Source: Juglans regia
Lineage: Eukaryota; Streptophyta; Magnoliopsida; Fagales; Juglandaceae
Length of the DNA stretch: 64,000 bases
Direction: 5' to 3'
NCBI RefSeq assembly: GCF_001411555.2
Contig: NC_049904.1
Span: 20,969,370-21,033,369, forward strand
Position 1 is the first letter of the stretch; every line of letters starts with the position of its first letter. Shown here one piece after another: positions 45,494 through 59,000 of this stretch. The position numbers and the translations under genes are program-made. Under the pieces are notes generated by a model, which was not told the DNA's origin, searched no databases, and worked only from the letters and a program-made list of their open reading frames with translations.

Positions 45494-46600
45494 TTGGTAG
45501 ATGAAGTTGAGCCGTCAGGGTTAGACTGTCTCCTTTATAGGATGAGAAGGCTTCTTGTAGAGAGTTCACAGCAAGAGGAAGTATTAGCCTTTATGCATGA
45601 AGTCCGGGTTGTTAATTTTGAAGAATTGAAAACTCTTCAAAGGAAGGACCTAAAGCTACTGGATATCCGGAAGAGAGTCAGAAAATCAAAAGCACACTTC
45701 TGTTTGGATAGGAATGCTATTGTTTTATTCCGAAATCATAGGATGATTCCCCCTAATTCAGGCTTTAAGGAGAGAATTTTAGCAGAGGCTCATGTGACTC
45801 CTTATTCAATTCACCCTAGAAGTACGAAGATGTACTGGGACTTAAAGAGGAATTTTTTGTGGGAACGAATGAAAATGGACATTGCTATGTTCATTGAAAG
45901 ATGTACCACTTGCTGACAAGTCAAAACAGAGTACCAAAGACCTGCCAGTAACCTCTAACCCCTCTCGATTCTAGAATGAAATGGGACGATATTGCTATGC
46001 ACTTTGTTGTGGATTTGCCAAGAATTCCAAGCGGGAAGAATTCGATTTGGTGATTATCGACCGATTGACTAAGAGTGCTCATTTCCTACCTGTCACTAAT
46101 ACCAACACATTGGGGAAGCTGACACGCTTGTATGTGAAAGAGATAGTCCGGTAGCATGGGATACTCAAGAATATTGTTTCAGATTGAGACCCGAAATTCA
46201 CATCCCATTTTTGGAAGAGCTCACAGGCGGCCATGGGCATTAAGTTGAAGATTAGCAGTGCTTATCACCCTCGGAGAGATGGCTAGTCAGAGCACACTAT
46301 TCAGACTCTTGAAGACATCTACGAGCTTGTGCCTTGGAATTCAAAGGTAGCTGGGAGAATCACTTGCCGCTCAGAGTTTGTGTACAACAACAACTTCCAA
46401 CCAAACTTCTTGGGTCAGAGTTAGTTCAAGAGATGAAGGATCAGCTCCGAATCATAAGAGACAAGATGGCGGTAGTGCAAAGTCGCCAAAAGAGTTATGT
46501 AGACACAAAAAGAAGAGACCTGTCATTCGAAGAAGAGGATTGGGTATACCTCAAAGTTTCACCCATGATGGGCATCAAGCGGTTTGTTTACCACACATAA
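45494..46600 (+). pseudogene. Tekay-like integrase remnant
   Basis: 45494-45916 carries the zinc-binding N-terminus (EAHVTPYSIHPRSTKMYWDLKRNFLWERMK, then CTTC). The core continues over about 45960-46310 with many stops (DIAMHFVVDLPR, IIDRLTKSAHFLPV, [19 protein letters not shown]). 46334-46600 includes the C-terminal region (AVVQSRQKSYVDTKRRDLSFEEEDWVYLKVSPM). It breaks off after GIKRF. Confidence 0.8.
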
Positions 46601-46614
46601 GCGATTTTAGGAAC

Positions 46615-48240
46615 CAACACTAGATGATAAGTAACTTAATCATAAATTATGATTAACATAAGTTAGCTAATTATGTTTTATTATTAGTAAACTCAATTCT
46701 TTGGAAGCCAATGTTTATGTATCATGCATGTCTTGATATTTGCAAGCACATCATTCATCATGTTTTATTCCCTAGATTATAGTTATATATGTACTATGCA
46801 TCTCATACATCTGACATTGCATAAGACACCTAAATTCCATAAGATCAAGTATAAAATAAGCTAAGAATAGTTAACCAGATGGTCATTCTGATACATGGTA
46901 CCAATGCGATTTATGGGTAGATGTGCAAGCCATGGAGTTAAGCGTGGTCCACCATAGTATGCTAGAATACTATTAGTAGTGAAATTACCCTAATACCCTT
47001 GTAACGCAGTAGAAATATCTACCAATTCACTCAATAAATTAGTTAGTCGTCAAGCATGCAATTGATTTAATATAAGCAATAACGTAAAGTAAATAAATTG
47101 CATAACACCAAGATTGGTATAGAAGGGAAACCACATTTTAAAAAACTCTTTAAAGGTAAAACCCTACGGGGCAACCAAATCCAGAAAAATCAATTTTATT
47201 ATTTGAAAATCAATTATAAGTAAAGTTCAATTACAAAACCTTTGTCAATTGACACTCTTACTTGACTAGACAAATGACCTATGTCTTCTACCGTAGTAGC
47301 AGCCAGAACCTCTGACGATCTTCAAACATTGACTTTTCTCCTAGATCTTCAGTAGCTAAAACTCGACTAATCAATTCTCCAACATGGAGCACGATCACAC
47401 TTTTTGAGAGAAACAATATGAAAATTCTCCAAGGAATTTTCTCACCAAAATATACATTCGAAAGTGCTCTAGAAAATATTTAGATTTGAATCTCTATAGA
47501 TCCTAATCAATAGGGTACCTTAAATAAATAATCTGAAAGTAATTTTAGTTTCAGTAGGACTCTAGTGATGGGGCGAGTCTGTCGCGAAAACGTCTCCTGA
47601 CATCTCGCGATAAATCTTCTCTGCAGTATTGGATTTCAGTTCAACTTCTTCTCTGGATAAGTGCAGATTCCTTGGTACTGAATTTTCACACTTATGACTT
47701 ATCTAAATAACCTCTAGTATCTCATAAATAAACTTAATATTGTTATAGATAAAATCAATAAATTTTATATTCATCCAAAATTACAAACTAAATCCTAAGA
47801 TAAACTCTATCATTTTAGTCACCTAATCCTATCCAAATTTATCAACTTAGTTACCTAGTCCTAGCCAAACTTTTACATCTACAAGCGGCTTCCCTTGAGA
47901 ATGCACAACCTTGCACACAAGATTAACCGTGTGAGCCAATATGATAAGTAAGATAAGTTAGATAAGCCAAGATAATTCATGTATGTCATAGCATACATAT
48001 GAACCGTCATGATTTTAATTTCTCCACATGAAATATTTTATAAAAAGTTTTATGTTAAATATGTTTATACTATGATGAGTTTCTTATTGAGTCAACGACT
48101 TAAGTTAGTTTCTTTTTATATTTTTAAACCACCCAAAGTCAAAATATTTATGAAGATAGAGCTACATGACGAAACTTAATCTAGGAAGTTGTGACAGTGA
48201 CCTAGATTATTTATTGAGATTTTAAGTTATGATTTTTGCA
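46615..48240 (+). repeat. LTR fragment related to the solo LTR at 50163-51857
   Basis: The sequence from gataagtaacttaatcataaa through ...ttttaagttatgatttttgc matches the reverse complement of about 51130-50380: for example ttctttggaagcc, tttgcaagcacatcattcatc, gatggtcatt, gcacaaccttgcacac, gatgagtttcttattgagtc. About 46990-47880 has no partner in the other copy, so it was inserted here or deleted there. The fragment ends where the duplicated receptor arm starts (48264). No coding sequence. Confidence 0.75.
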
Positions 48241-48263
48241 TGGGCCTTGTTTTTGGATTAGGC

Positions 48264-49760
48264 CTCACACTAATATCATGTTAAAACATCACTTGTCACA
48301 TCTATTGAAACTTTTTGTGGTAATTAGTGATCTAACAATCACATCCACATTGCATTTATATATTTTTTCTAATAGATTGAAATAGGAAAAATGGAAGATG
48401 AAATAATAGAAATCAGGAAGTTAATGGAATAAGGACAATTAATGGAAACGAATTCAATCTTCTTATTTAGATGTTATATGGCTCATTTAGATAGTATTTG
48501 AGAATTTTGTGAATGATAGTGATATAATTTATAAATTGAAATGATTTGTGAATAGTACGGAAATAATTTGTGAATAATTGTGAAATAGTTTGAATTGATG
48601 TTTTATGAGAGTTTGGGAAAAGAGAAAAAAAATTGAATAAAAATATTATAAAGTTAAAAAGTTGTTTGAATATAATTTAATATTATTTTTATTTTAAAAT
48701 TTGAAAAAGAGGTATTGACTTTTGTATTGTGTTTGAATGTAGAGAAAAGTTGTATTGGTTATTATTTTTAGATAATGATTAAGTAATAATTAGATGAAAA
48801 TTTAAAAATTTAAAAATTTAAAAATATTTTATGATTAAATGATATTTGAAAATAAAAAAAATATGAAAAGTTTTGAGATGATCTCGATTACCGCAAAGAA
48901 AATAAAAGAAAAGAAATGGAAAATTAAATAATAACCTCAGTGGCGCTAGGCTTCCTCGCTTCAAGGCTTTTTTCATGTGATTCAATTGATGGGCCTCGTG
49001 ACCCAATCATTTTTTAGGCAATAATGAAACATTGATCAGGGAATGATTTGATGACCTTTTCGGTCTCAATTATTCCATGGTTGTCCCCTGCCCGAATTCA
49101 TTAATCATCATGACATTGAAGTTTGAACCCACAATATAATGTAGGGCAGGAATAAAAGTAGTGAACTGTCATCATACTAAATTGGGTTCTAATAATAGTT
49201 CTTTTTCTACAAATTAATCTTGAAAAAACTCTTACCTGTGTCGCATAATTATTAAATGAAGAAAATGATCTTGGTTAGTTAAACAATAGCGTTTTTAATA
49301 GTTTTTCGAGAGAATTCAACTATAGATGTTATATAATATTGTTTTACCGAGTGTCAAAATCTCTAAATATTCTTAAGAGTTTTTTGGTATGATATTTCGC
49401 TTACAAAAGTTTTATGTTTAGTCATTTTTACGTATTTTTATATATTTTATTAATATGATTAGATGCATCCCTTTTTTAATATATAATAATTATTTTAATC
49501 AATTACATTTCATTAAATAATATGCAAAAGTGACTAACATTCTTGTTTTTGTTTCGTTATTAAGTCAGCAGTCTAAGCCACGTGAGTAGAAGAAAATGAC
49601 CACACCTCTCTCTCTCTTTCTCTTTCGATTTTTCTTCTCGATAAGATTGCTAAATTTATTAATCAAGAAATTAATAAGAAAAAAAAAACCGGAAGAAACA
49701 GATGATATTAAGGCATGCTGATGGCCCTAATTAATTGGATAAATGAATTTGTTTGAACCT
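48264..49760. repeat. Right copy of duplicated upstream segment
   Basis: Matches 1-1745 from ctcacactaatatcatgtta to gaacctggtt, with small indels and substitutions (for example the middle 1190-1400 is shortened here). Sits upstream of receptor copy 2. No gene seen. Confidence 0.85.
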
Positions 49761-49975
49761 GGTTTGGATAGTGAAGCCTCCATCTTATCTCATTTAATCT
49801 TATCTAATCTCATTTCAATAATATTTTAATTTTATAAAATTGTTATTCATCCTTTTTTTTCATTTTTTAAAATTTTATAAAATATTTTAACTCAAACTAT
49901 TTTATTATTATTTATAAATTATTTAATTACTATTAACAGATTATTTCATCTAATTTCATTATTCAAACCAGGCTT
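49755..49975. mobile_element. MITE-like element with good inverted ends
   Basis: Begins cctggtttggatagtgaa and ends ttcattattcaaaccagg, an 18-base terminal inverted repeat with two mismatches. The corresponding point in the left arm (about 1738) has no such element. AT-rich interior, no open frame. Confidence 0.7.
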
Positions 49976-50162
49976 ATTGTGGCCATTACTCTCTTTGTTT
50001 AATACCTAAACCACGGCCTAGCTTGTATTCTTCAGGTGTGATAATAACAAGAGCATCGATGGCATGAAGATATTGACTGTGGGCTCACTTTAATAACTAT
50101 TAAATTATCTCTTGCCGAGAAGATAAACTACTTATAAGTTGAATTAGATTTAATTATTTAAA
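49976..50162. other. Spacer
   Basis: AT-rich DNA, no features seen. Confidence 0.4.
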
Positions 50163-51857
50163 TGTAACACTCCACTCCTAAGGTTTAAAAAGAAAATCAC
50201 TTTTAGAAATTTTCAGAGAAACCGGAGTGTTATTAATAAACCTGACTTAAAAATATTTTTATTTTATTTGGAAGCGCCAAGTACAAAGATTCATTATAAT
50301 AAATATAGTTGTTTTGTATTAAAATACTGAAATCACCAATAAGAGTACGCAAAAATATTTATTAAAATTTCTCAAAATCTATGTCATAAAAATCATAACT
50401 TAAAATCTATATACATGATCTAAGTCACTGTCATGCCTCCTTAGACTAAGTTTCATCCTACAACTCTACTTTCATAAATATTCTAATCTGGGGTTGTTTA
50501 AAAACATATAAACAAATAAAAATGGGTCGATGACTCAATAAGAAACTCATCATGACATAAACATACTTAACATAAGGTTTTTCATAAAATATTTTATACT
50601 AAGAACTTAAAATCATGATTGATCATAGTGATGCTTATGTTATGCATCATGTGTCTTGATTTATCTAAATTAACTGATTGATATGATTTAACTAATTGAG
50701 CTGACTTATGTGGATGGCCAACATACTTAACCTCGTGTGCAAGGTTGTGCACTAACTTCCCCTGTTGCAGTAAAGGAAGCTAATTGTGCATTACTCTAGA
50801 GTACTACAATGGACCACGCTTGAGTCCGTGGCTTGCACGCCCACCATGAAAGTGTATTGGTACATTGTATCTAAATGGTCATCTGATTAACTAATCTGAT
50901 ATTATCTTGCACTTGAACTTAAGATAGTTTATGTGCCTTATGCAACGTGAGATGCATAATACATACATAACTATAATATGTAGAATAAAACATGATGAAT
51001 GGTGTGCTTGCAAATATTATGAGATGCATGGTACGTAAACACTGTCTTCCAAAGAACTGACTTTAATAATAATAATATATATAACTAGCTACTGTATGTT
51101 AATCTTAATTTATAATCAAACTACTTATCTTGCAGCGTTAATCTAATATTTTTCGGCATGAAATCAATCACATAAACTAGAAGGAGAGAGAAAACGTTCG
51201 GGATGTTGGTGGACTATAGGTGTTTTACAGGATTTTGGGTAAGCATAAACTATACTAGGTCTTGAAGAGAAATAAGATATATGTAAAGTGCATAGGGCTA
51301 AGCGTATATATAAGGAGTCGATTTAAGAGTTTTAATGTGAAAATGATTTATAAAATTGTAAGAAGGTTCTATTGGGGCATGAATCCTAGTGGAAGGTGGA
51401 GACATCCATGGCTAAGTTTGAGAAGGCATTCGGTTAAAGAGTTTTAATGTGAAGATGACTTGTAGAGTTGTATTCTTGTAGGAATAGATTACCGACGAGT
51501 TCAAGTTAAACTTGGTCACAATCATTAAATAAGAGAGTTCAAATTTAAAAACTTGATCTAATAGTTCATTCAATGTAGGATTAGCAATGATCGAGACTAC
51601 GTAATGGACATCAATCAGTAATAATTTTAAATTGAAATAAATTTCTAATGATCAATCTTTAAATTCTAAAAGATTCTAACTCATTCAATAAATAATAAAT
51701 GGGATTTAACCTAGTTATTAAGTCTAATTAAAACTCCTAATCAATCTTAATAATTTATCGCTCGTGGGTTTATCCAATATGGCTCATTAAATATAATTTA
51801 GCCCTAATAAAAGATATCAATATTCCGACCTTAGAATTATTGGGCCGGGTTGTTACA
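50163..51857 (-). mobile_element. Solo LTR (gypsy type)
   Basis: Starts tgtaacactcc and ends ccgggttgttaca, so the ends form the inverted repeat tgtaaca/tgttaca; read on the minus strand it begins TGTAACAACCCGG, typical of plant gypsy LTRs. Flanks are ttaaa and ttata, one mismatch from a 5-base TSD. No primer site, polypurine tract or partner LTR of the same orientation is near, so it is a solo LTR of about 1.7 kb. The open frame at 51262-51447 inside it has no recognisable domain. Confidence 0.7.
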
Positions 51858-53950
51858 TTATATCTTATCATTAATACGCTTTCTCACATGTAGGCCAAAC
51901 TCCTACTCAATACACTCTTTCATCTCGTTAATACGCTCTCTCACGAGAAATATTTAACTAATGGAGTGAAGTATAGAATAGGAACTAGAACTCAAGTCTC
52001 GCGTACTCTAATACCATATTAAATCACTACTTATCCCATCAATTTAAACTTTTTGGATAAATGGTAATCTAACATTTACATCTACCTTGCATTTACATCT
52101 TATTTGTACAAATTCTTTCTTGACTAGATGAACTTTCACGTATCATTTTCACTTGATAATTTTTAAGATGGACTTTCAAATATATTTTCTCTTGATAATT
52201 ATGTAAATAAACAACCATTTTGCATTTAAATTGAAGAGAATAAAATATCCCAAAGCCCAGAATGGTCTTCTAAGCCCAGCCCAAGGGTGGGAATCTCATC
52301 AAGAAGGAAGTGTGAGAGGAGGAAATGAGGAGACAAAGGCTGGATTTGATGTAAAGTAAGGAGGGGCATACAAAAGGGAGGACTTCTAGATGATTTCGGA
52401 CTTCGACCACTTCTTCGGCCTCTTTAACCTAGCGACAAGAGCTCTGGAGAGAAGATATTTTTCAGAAAATAGATCTTTGACTTCTACTGTATAGCGAGGA
52501 CAAGAGACCATGAGAGACTATAAAATAATCATATTATAGTGAATTTATCCTCCAAACGATCCGTGGACGTAGGCTCACCGTCGAAGCATATTAATCTGTG
52601 TGTTTCCCTCCCTTTTACTTTCTCTGCATTTAATTTCTATTCACTGCTATGAATGTACGTACGGACGTTGAATAGCCACTCCAAACCACCACCGAGGGCT
52701 CTAAACCACACCTATCAAGGCCTAAATCATCACAATGACCCAGGAATGATTTTTTATTCCCTTCCAACCTGTTGTATTATTTTTTACATTAACACAAACA
52801 ATTAAAGCTACTATGGATCAAGTTTGATTATTTTCATTCAAAACCCTTTCCGTACTTCTTCATTAAAAAAAAAATGAGATTGTATCCGAAAGGGAGAGAA
52901 TAGATATTCCCATCTACCCATTCCATTTTCTCTTATATAAACTTTGGAGCAAGCGAATACTTAAAACTACAGAACAAGATAATGAAGTGAATATACCAAA
53001 GAACTCTCCTTTTTTCAAATGATTACATTCTCTCCTCCCAAACAAGCTCTCTCGGGAATCTCAATGGCCCCCGACCTACTCGCTTCAATGAGATTTATAT
53101 GAATTATATATGATGATTAATGGGTTTTGAAGACCCAGGGATTATGTTACTAACAGTAGTATAAAGGGCGTGTTTCACACTACCTACCTTACTGATGACT
53201 TGCGATAACAAAGAGACGACACTAGTTGCTCTGGGGAGATTCTGATATTTAATTTAATAACACAGTATGAGAATAAATGTATGTCTAATCATCATCCTGT
53301 GTGCATATCTTTCATAATCACACATTAAATGGGGAGGATATCTCCGATTTTGTAGGAGTTATCTTCTCTAGGATGATTGCATCTAACTGTGGATTAGCTC
53401 TCCAATTTCTTGGAAATTATCTGCCACGTGGTCATGGTTATGAGCTTTTCGTGAAAGCACACGTCTCCTTGTGAGAGACTTAAAGGTGGCTTACGTACCA
53501 CACCCTTTTAAATATATTATATATATTTATTTATTTTATTAGTTTTATATTTATATTAAAAATTTTGGGTAATTAAAAATAAAGATAATACTCATTTAAA
53601 ACCAAGAATTACATTCCTTGGTAGAAGGAAGCAACACTTAGAAAACACTGGATAAAGGCATGTGATTTTCCATCAGTCATAACAATTTGTGATCATAAAG
53701 AAAGATAGGCTGAAAACCCCTACCTAATACTCTCCATATAGAAATTGTGAGAGTTCACAATCTAGAAATAATTGATTCTAGCAAATACTAGATCAACGAA
53801 GATCAGAGATTAGTATTCTTATTATTATTTTATTATTAGATATTCTCCCAAATTCTCTTACATTTCGTTCATTGCCTTCTCAATCCTAGACTAAGGTTTT
53901 GGGCCGGTTTCCTAGCCGTGGACTTGGTCACCGATATCAGACTACCCAGC
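51858..53950. other. Spacer with LTR debris
   Basis: About 51990-52110 (actctaataccatattaaatcac) resembles the start of the duplicated arm and a worn tRNA-Met primer site read in reverse. About 52220-52720 has an LTR-like character (aagcccagcccaaggg at the start, gtggacgtaggctcacc near 52562). No gene seen in the remainder. Confidence 0.35.
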
Positions 53951-56050
53951 TGAGCAAATTGCATCTTTCACCTATTTGTTAAGAGAGAGGATTGAAATTG
54001 ATGTCTACGCTCTCCTATTCGTCCAGGCTCTAAATTGGTGCGCTTTTGCTAGAGTAGTCGACACAATGGCATGAAATATAAATGAATTTTTACAAAATGA
54101 AACTGGTCTTCAAGAACCATTGTAAAGTCAAGGTCTTCCATGGATCAGTAAACATGCATGCATTATAGCAAGGAAGATTCCTGCCTCCTGGCCAGTGTCC
54201 CAACGCATTGATGAAGACGGTAGCATCTTTATGGCCATAATTTTCCCAAGACTAGCTGTCGGCAATAAATATTGTCCGATGCAATTATGACTATTACCAA
54301 ATACCAATTCATCAATTCGGAAAAGAAAATGAGGAGTGATATTTTAGTTATAAAGTGTGTAAATATTGTATAAATTTTTTTAAAAAAATAAATATAAAAT
54401 TTATATAAAAAAATTAATATTTTAATAATAAACTTTATTTTAAAAAAAAAATGAATACGCGATACTTACACAACAGATTATTGTATTTAACATTACTCTT
54501 TTTGATTTGTTTGGTTATCTTTTGATCATTTTCGATGTATTTCTTGATCATCTATAAATATTTCACCTAAATTTTCTGTTATATTTTATTTACTATTAGT
54601 AACAAATTTATTTAAATATTCTTTTTGGATTCAATCAGTTTTTCTATTCTTCTGACTACAAGAAAAATGAATTTTTGTGATCAATTTATTATGATCAAAA
54701 GATTTTTTACAACCAAGTTTAGTTATAAATAGCCATTTCGTTGGAATTAACTAGTCGCAAATAAGCAGTTTTCTTATAGTGTCTCTTTTTTAAGTATCTC
54801 ATATCCAGATCATGCATATTTTTTAGTAGAAAATAACAGTATTTAATATCTATTATCTAAAATCTTGCTATGCCTATTAATATTTTAGAATAAAATAAAT
54901 ATTAACATAGAAGAATAGAACCTGAGTTAATTATGACCTTCACAGCTTGTATATAAAACTGTTAACCTGCACAGTAAAATAAAATGTCTTAATATTAATT
55001 TTTAAAATCAAAAAATAAATTATAAATAAGAGGAATTGAAAGAAAAAGAGAAATAAAGTTAGAAAAAAAAAGAGTCAAGAATGAATACATAGCCCATGGG
55101 CCATGTGAAAGCTGGCAGTAAGTTGAAGAAAGAGACAAAGAAAGAAAAAAGAAAAACCGGGTATGGATTTTCTAGAGAACGAAGGAAAAATGTTTAAAAT
55201 CATTGCATAAATCACGGTGTGAAAAAGACCAAGTACTGTATGAAAAGCAAAGTCAATGAAGAAAACATGGCCCATTGGTCATGTGAAAGTTGGTACTGTA
55301 GGGGTGAGCACGTTCGGCCCGCCGTGCAGGAAAAGATACTGGCGGGGGCGGTATGGCCCAGCGGGGCCAGTCCCGTCCCCCACACCGCACCCAAAGTTTT
55401 TTTTTTTTTTATATAAATATTTATTATTTTTAATATATATAAATATATTAATACGTATTAAATAAAATTTTTAGTTAAAATTTTGTATAAATTATAGTGT
55501 AGTATGAATAACTGAAAATTATGAATTTTCTAAAAAAAAAAAAAAAAAATTGTTTAAAATCATTGCATAAATGACTGTAAAAAAAGACAAGGAATCGGAA
55601 GTCCGAAGACTTTTTTTATTTTTGTTTTTCTTATCATTATCTTCATGTTTTGATGATCTAACGAATTCACACAAATCATAACGTGAGACTCGAGTTATGT
55701 ATCCATAAGTCATTAAAAGAAAACTGTTTATTTGTGACCATTTAATTCTAGCGAAATGACTATTTACAGTTAAAATGAGTCTGTTTTGAACACAAATAAT
55801 CTTTTCGCCGCAATTAAATAGCCACAAAAACTTATTTTTCTTATAGTGAGTATGGAGGCTATGGTAGGATGGAATTAGACCATGTATGTCTCTATATCTT
55901 TGAAATTTAATATTACTTTTGGGAGGGGCCAACCTCATAATTAATAGAACAAATCCAGAAGACATATATATATATTCAGTCAGTCTAAGGTGATGGTACG
56001 TTTGGACGCAGACCTGAACATAGCCCTGGAGGCATAAGGTAGAGGCAAAA
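53951..56050. other. Upstream region of receptor copy 2
   Basis: About 54060-54330 matches 4140-4410 and contains the empty Athila site. A MITE-like element lies at 54335-54500 (agtgatattttag ... aacattactc). A ~175-base local repeat (ends agcccatgggccatgtgaaag near 55090 and ggcccattggtcatgtgaaag near 55267) is interrupted in its second copy by a GC-rich insertion at about 55300-55525. Just before the gene, ctaaggtgatggtacgtttg matches copy 1. Confidence 0.55.
55300..55525. repeat. Insertion with GC-rich head
   Basis: A block of very GC-rich sequence (gcgggggcggtatggccc, ccccgtcccccacaccgcaccc-like; 55310-55395) with a long T run and AT-rich tail, sharply different from its neighbours. It splits the second copy of a local repeat, so it is a late insertion of an unidentified element. 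Confidence 0.5.
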
Positions 56051-59000
56051 ATGGTTATACAAGCTCACAGACCAAAGATCAGCTTCAATCTTAAACCTCT
56101 CATGATATTGCTTCTTTGCATGGGAGTAACCGTAACCATGAATGTCAAGGCACAAAGACGTCTTCCTGATGATGAAGGTAAACACTTCTTGGATAATAAT
56201 ACTATATAACTGATTATTTTGTTTTGAAAATTATCGATTAATTTCTGAGCTGTTTGATGAAGTTATTAACAGCTTAATTTAAGATTTTTTTTTTTTTAAA
56301 GTATCTGTAATTTCATTCAATATCAAAATTTATCTATACAAAATATATCATGTATAACTGTGTTATACACTTCCATTGGCCCTTCTTCCATCCACACTTG
56401 TTCTTCCTCACTAGACAGACCTAGTTTTGCCAAAGAATGAGCTACATTATTCCCCTTTCTATTTATAAATTGAATCAACCAGCCTTGTCTGCACTGCATA
56501 GCCTTCTTTACATCCTCAACCAGTTGACCATACCGGCTCCGGTAGTCCTCCACCTTATTAACTATCTTAATAACTTTTAAAGCATCTCCTTCAAAAACAA
56601 CCAAAGGGACATTCAATTTAGCACACATAGCTCCATAGCACTAGACAGAGCCAAGATTTCTGCTATCACTGGGTGAGCAACATGCACCTCTCTTCTCATG
56701 CACAAAGACATCAGGACCTCTCTTTTAGCATCCCTCATTATAATCTCAGCTCTCATTCTCTCTGTCTTTGAGTTGAAAGCAGCATCACAGTTTATCTTAA
56801 CTCCACTACCCACTGGTGGCTGCCACCTTACAACCCTATTTGTTGCGCCTCCCTCAATTTTTTCTACCATTGAACTACTATGAGTCAGCTGATACTCCTC
56901 AAGACGATCCTTGCTTGCTTCACCACCACTTTAGGGCTTTTCTATATTCTAAAAGTCATCCCTAGCTATATTTTGAGACCGGCCTTCCATTTATCAGTAG
57001 GGCTAACTCAAGTTTTTCGACCTATATATCCCATTATCATCAGTGTGGCAGAACTACCGTGTTCGGCTAAAATCCCTAAAACTCAAGTTTTTAAAATCTT
57101 TCTCTGAGATAGATTTTATAACAATTAATTCCCCCATGGCCCCCAGGGCCCTAACAACAAAAGAAATAAAAAAGAGAATAATTATATATATTTATATATA
57201 TATATTTAGGATGATAGAAAAGGAAAAGGTGTTCACATCGAAAAATTACAAATTTCCCACTATTTAAACTTCAACGGTACTGCACAAGTGCACATGATGA
57301 GTGGCCCACAAATTTATTTTATTCCTACTTTTTCTCCGTGGATGTGAATATATACGGATTTATGTGAAAAAAAAAAAAAAAATTAATAAAAAATTTTATT
57401 ATTTTTCAAAACGACTATATGATATTTATTCACTTTATAACTATATATAACATCACCACCCTTAATTAGAAGAGTCCTGCGGGTGTAAGCCGATAAATTT
57501 TCCTTTGACTCTCTTTTTGATATATATTGTTATATTTTTAAATATTTAAAAAATTTACAGAATCATTAAAAAGCACTTTCCTAATATAAGTAACAAAAAA
57601 AAAAAAAACTATAGAGACCTATTATTGGGACAAATCTTCTGTAGATTTGTCTGGTTTGGTTTGGTTAATGATTTCATTTCATGTAATCATTGTAATTTTT
57701 CTAAACTCACACATAAAATATAAGTAACAATTCAATTTTTGAAATTTTAAAATAAAAATAATATTAAAAAATTATATCCTAATAATTTTTATTCAATTTT
57801 TAACTTTTATCTCATTATAATTTCATCTGTATAACCAAACGAAATAATTAGAACGTGTTTGGAAAGAAAAAGATTTCACACATGTTTGGATAATGGATTA
57901 TAATTTTGTCAATAGTATTTCTCTAAAATAATTTTAATAAAGATGTTTTATTGATTTCTTTAAAAAAAAGTAAAAAAAAGTATTATTTAAATAAAAAAAT
58001 TTTGAATATTATTTTTATTTTGAAGATTGAAAATTTTATATTAGTTTTTTTGTATGTTTTAAAATTTGTAAATTTTTTATTGATTTTTATGTTTTGATAA
58101 TTATTAAGTAATGATTAGGTGAAAGTGTTAAAAATTTAAAATTAATAATATTTTGTATTTAAGTGATGTTTGAGTCCTAAAAGGATGAATGTTTCCTGTC
58201 TCTTACAATCACCTCCGTTGTGGCCGCAATGCACTATATCAAATATTCAATTTTTTTATCTAATCATTATAATTTTTTTAAAATTTCATATAAAACTAAA
58301 AAACAAATCAACTTTTCAAATCTCAAAATAAAATAAAAAATATTAAAAAATTAAATTCTAACCATTTTTTAACTTTATAGTACTTTTATTCAATTTTTTT
58401 CTTTATTTTTTTCTAAATCTCAATAAGATATCTTAACTCATTTTATTAATTTTTACAAACTATTTCATAACTATTCATATATTTCTCATTACATCCCATC
58501 TTAACATCCAAAGGTGAACTTAGAAGTTTAGAGCTCAACCGAACCACCAGTCTTTACCAGTACGGGATACAATAATAAGAGTCTCTGTCACTCGTCCATA
58601 ATGAATTTGGTGCGTTTTGCAGTTGAAGCCCTTAAAGAAATAGCCACAGAGCTGAGGATGAAGGACTGGACTTTCCATGAAGGCCCATATTGCAGCAGCA
58701 ACGGCACAATTACACTGACGTTGGGGCGGCCAACAACTTACCACAATTATATAAAATGCAATTGTGCATACCCTGGTGGTGTATCAGTATGTCACGTGGT
58801 TGGCCTGTACGAAGCCTATCTTTAATTCCCTTGTATCTTGTTGGTGAATTTTTTTTGGATAAATTAATTTGTCTTAATACAAAATTAGTAAAATTGCATA
58901 TATTATACTTAAAACGTCTCTAATAGTCTTTTGGACTCACAAAATTGCTAATGTTCTTGGAAACAAATTAGGTGGAATTTGGATAGTGAGATAGATCAGA

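Larger units (their letters stand above)
41698..46600 (+). mobile_element. Ty3/gypsy Tekay/Del-like retrotransposon, truncated
   Basis: A plus-strand element with a probable 5' LTR starting tgtcacgactcc at 41698 and ending near 42540, an initiator-tRNA-Met primer site (tggtatcagagc, 42545-42556), then gag, protease, RT, RNase H and integrase in gypsy order. The sequence style in RT and RNase H fits the Tekay/Del chromovirus branch. The element stops in the region after integrase (about 46595), where relatives would continue into a chromodomain. No 3' LTR follows; a different LTR type begins at about 46615. Many stops and frameshifts. Confidence 0.8.
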
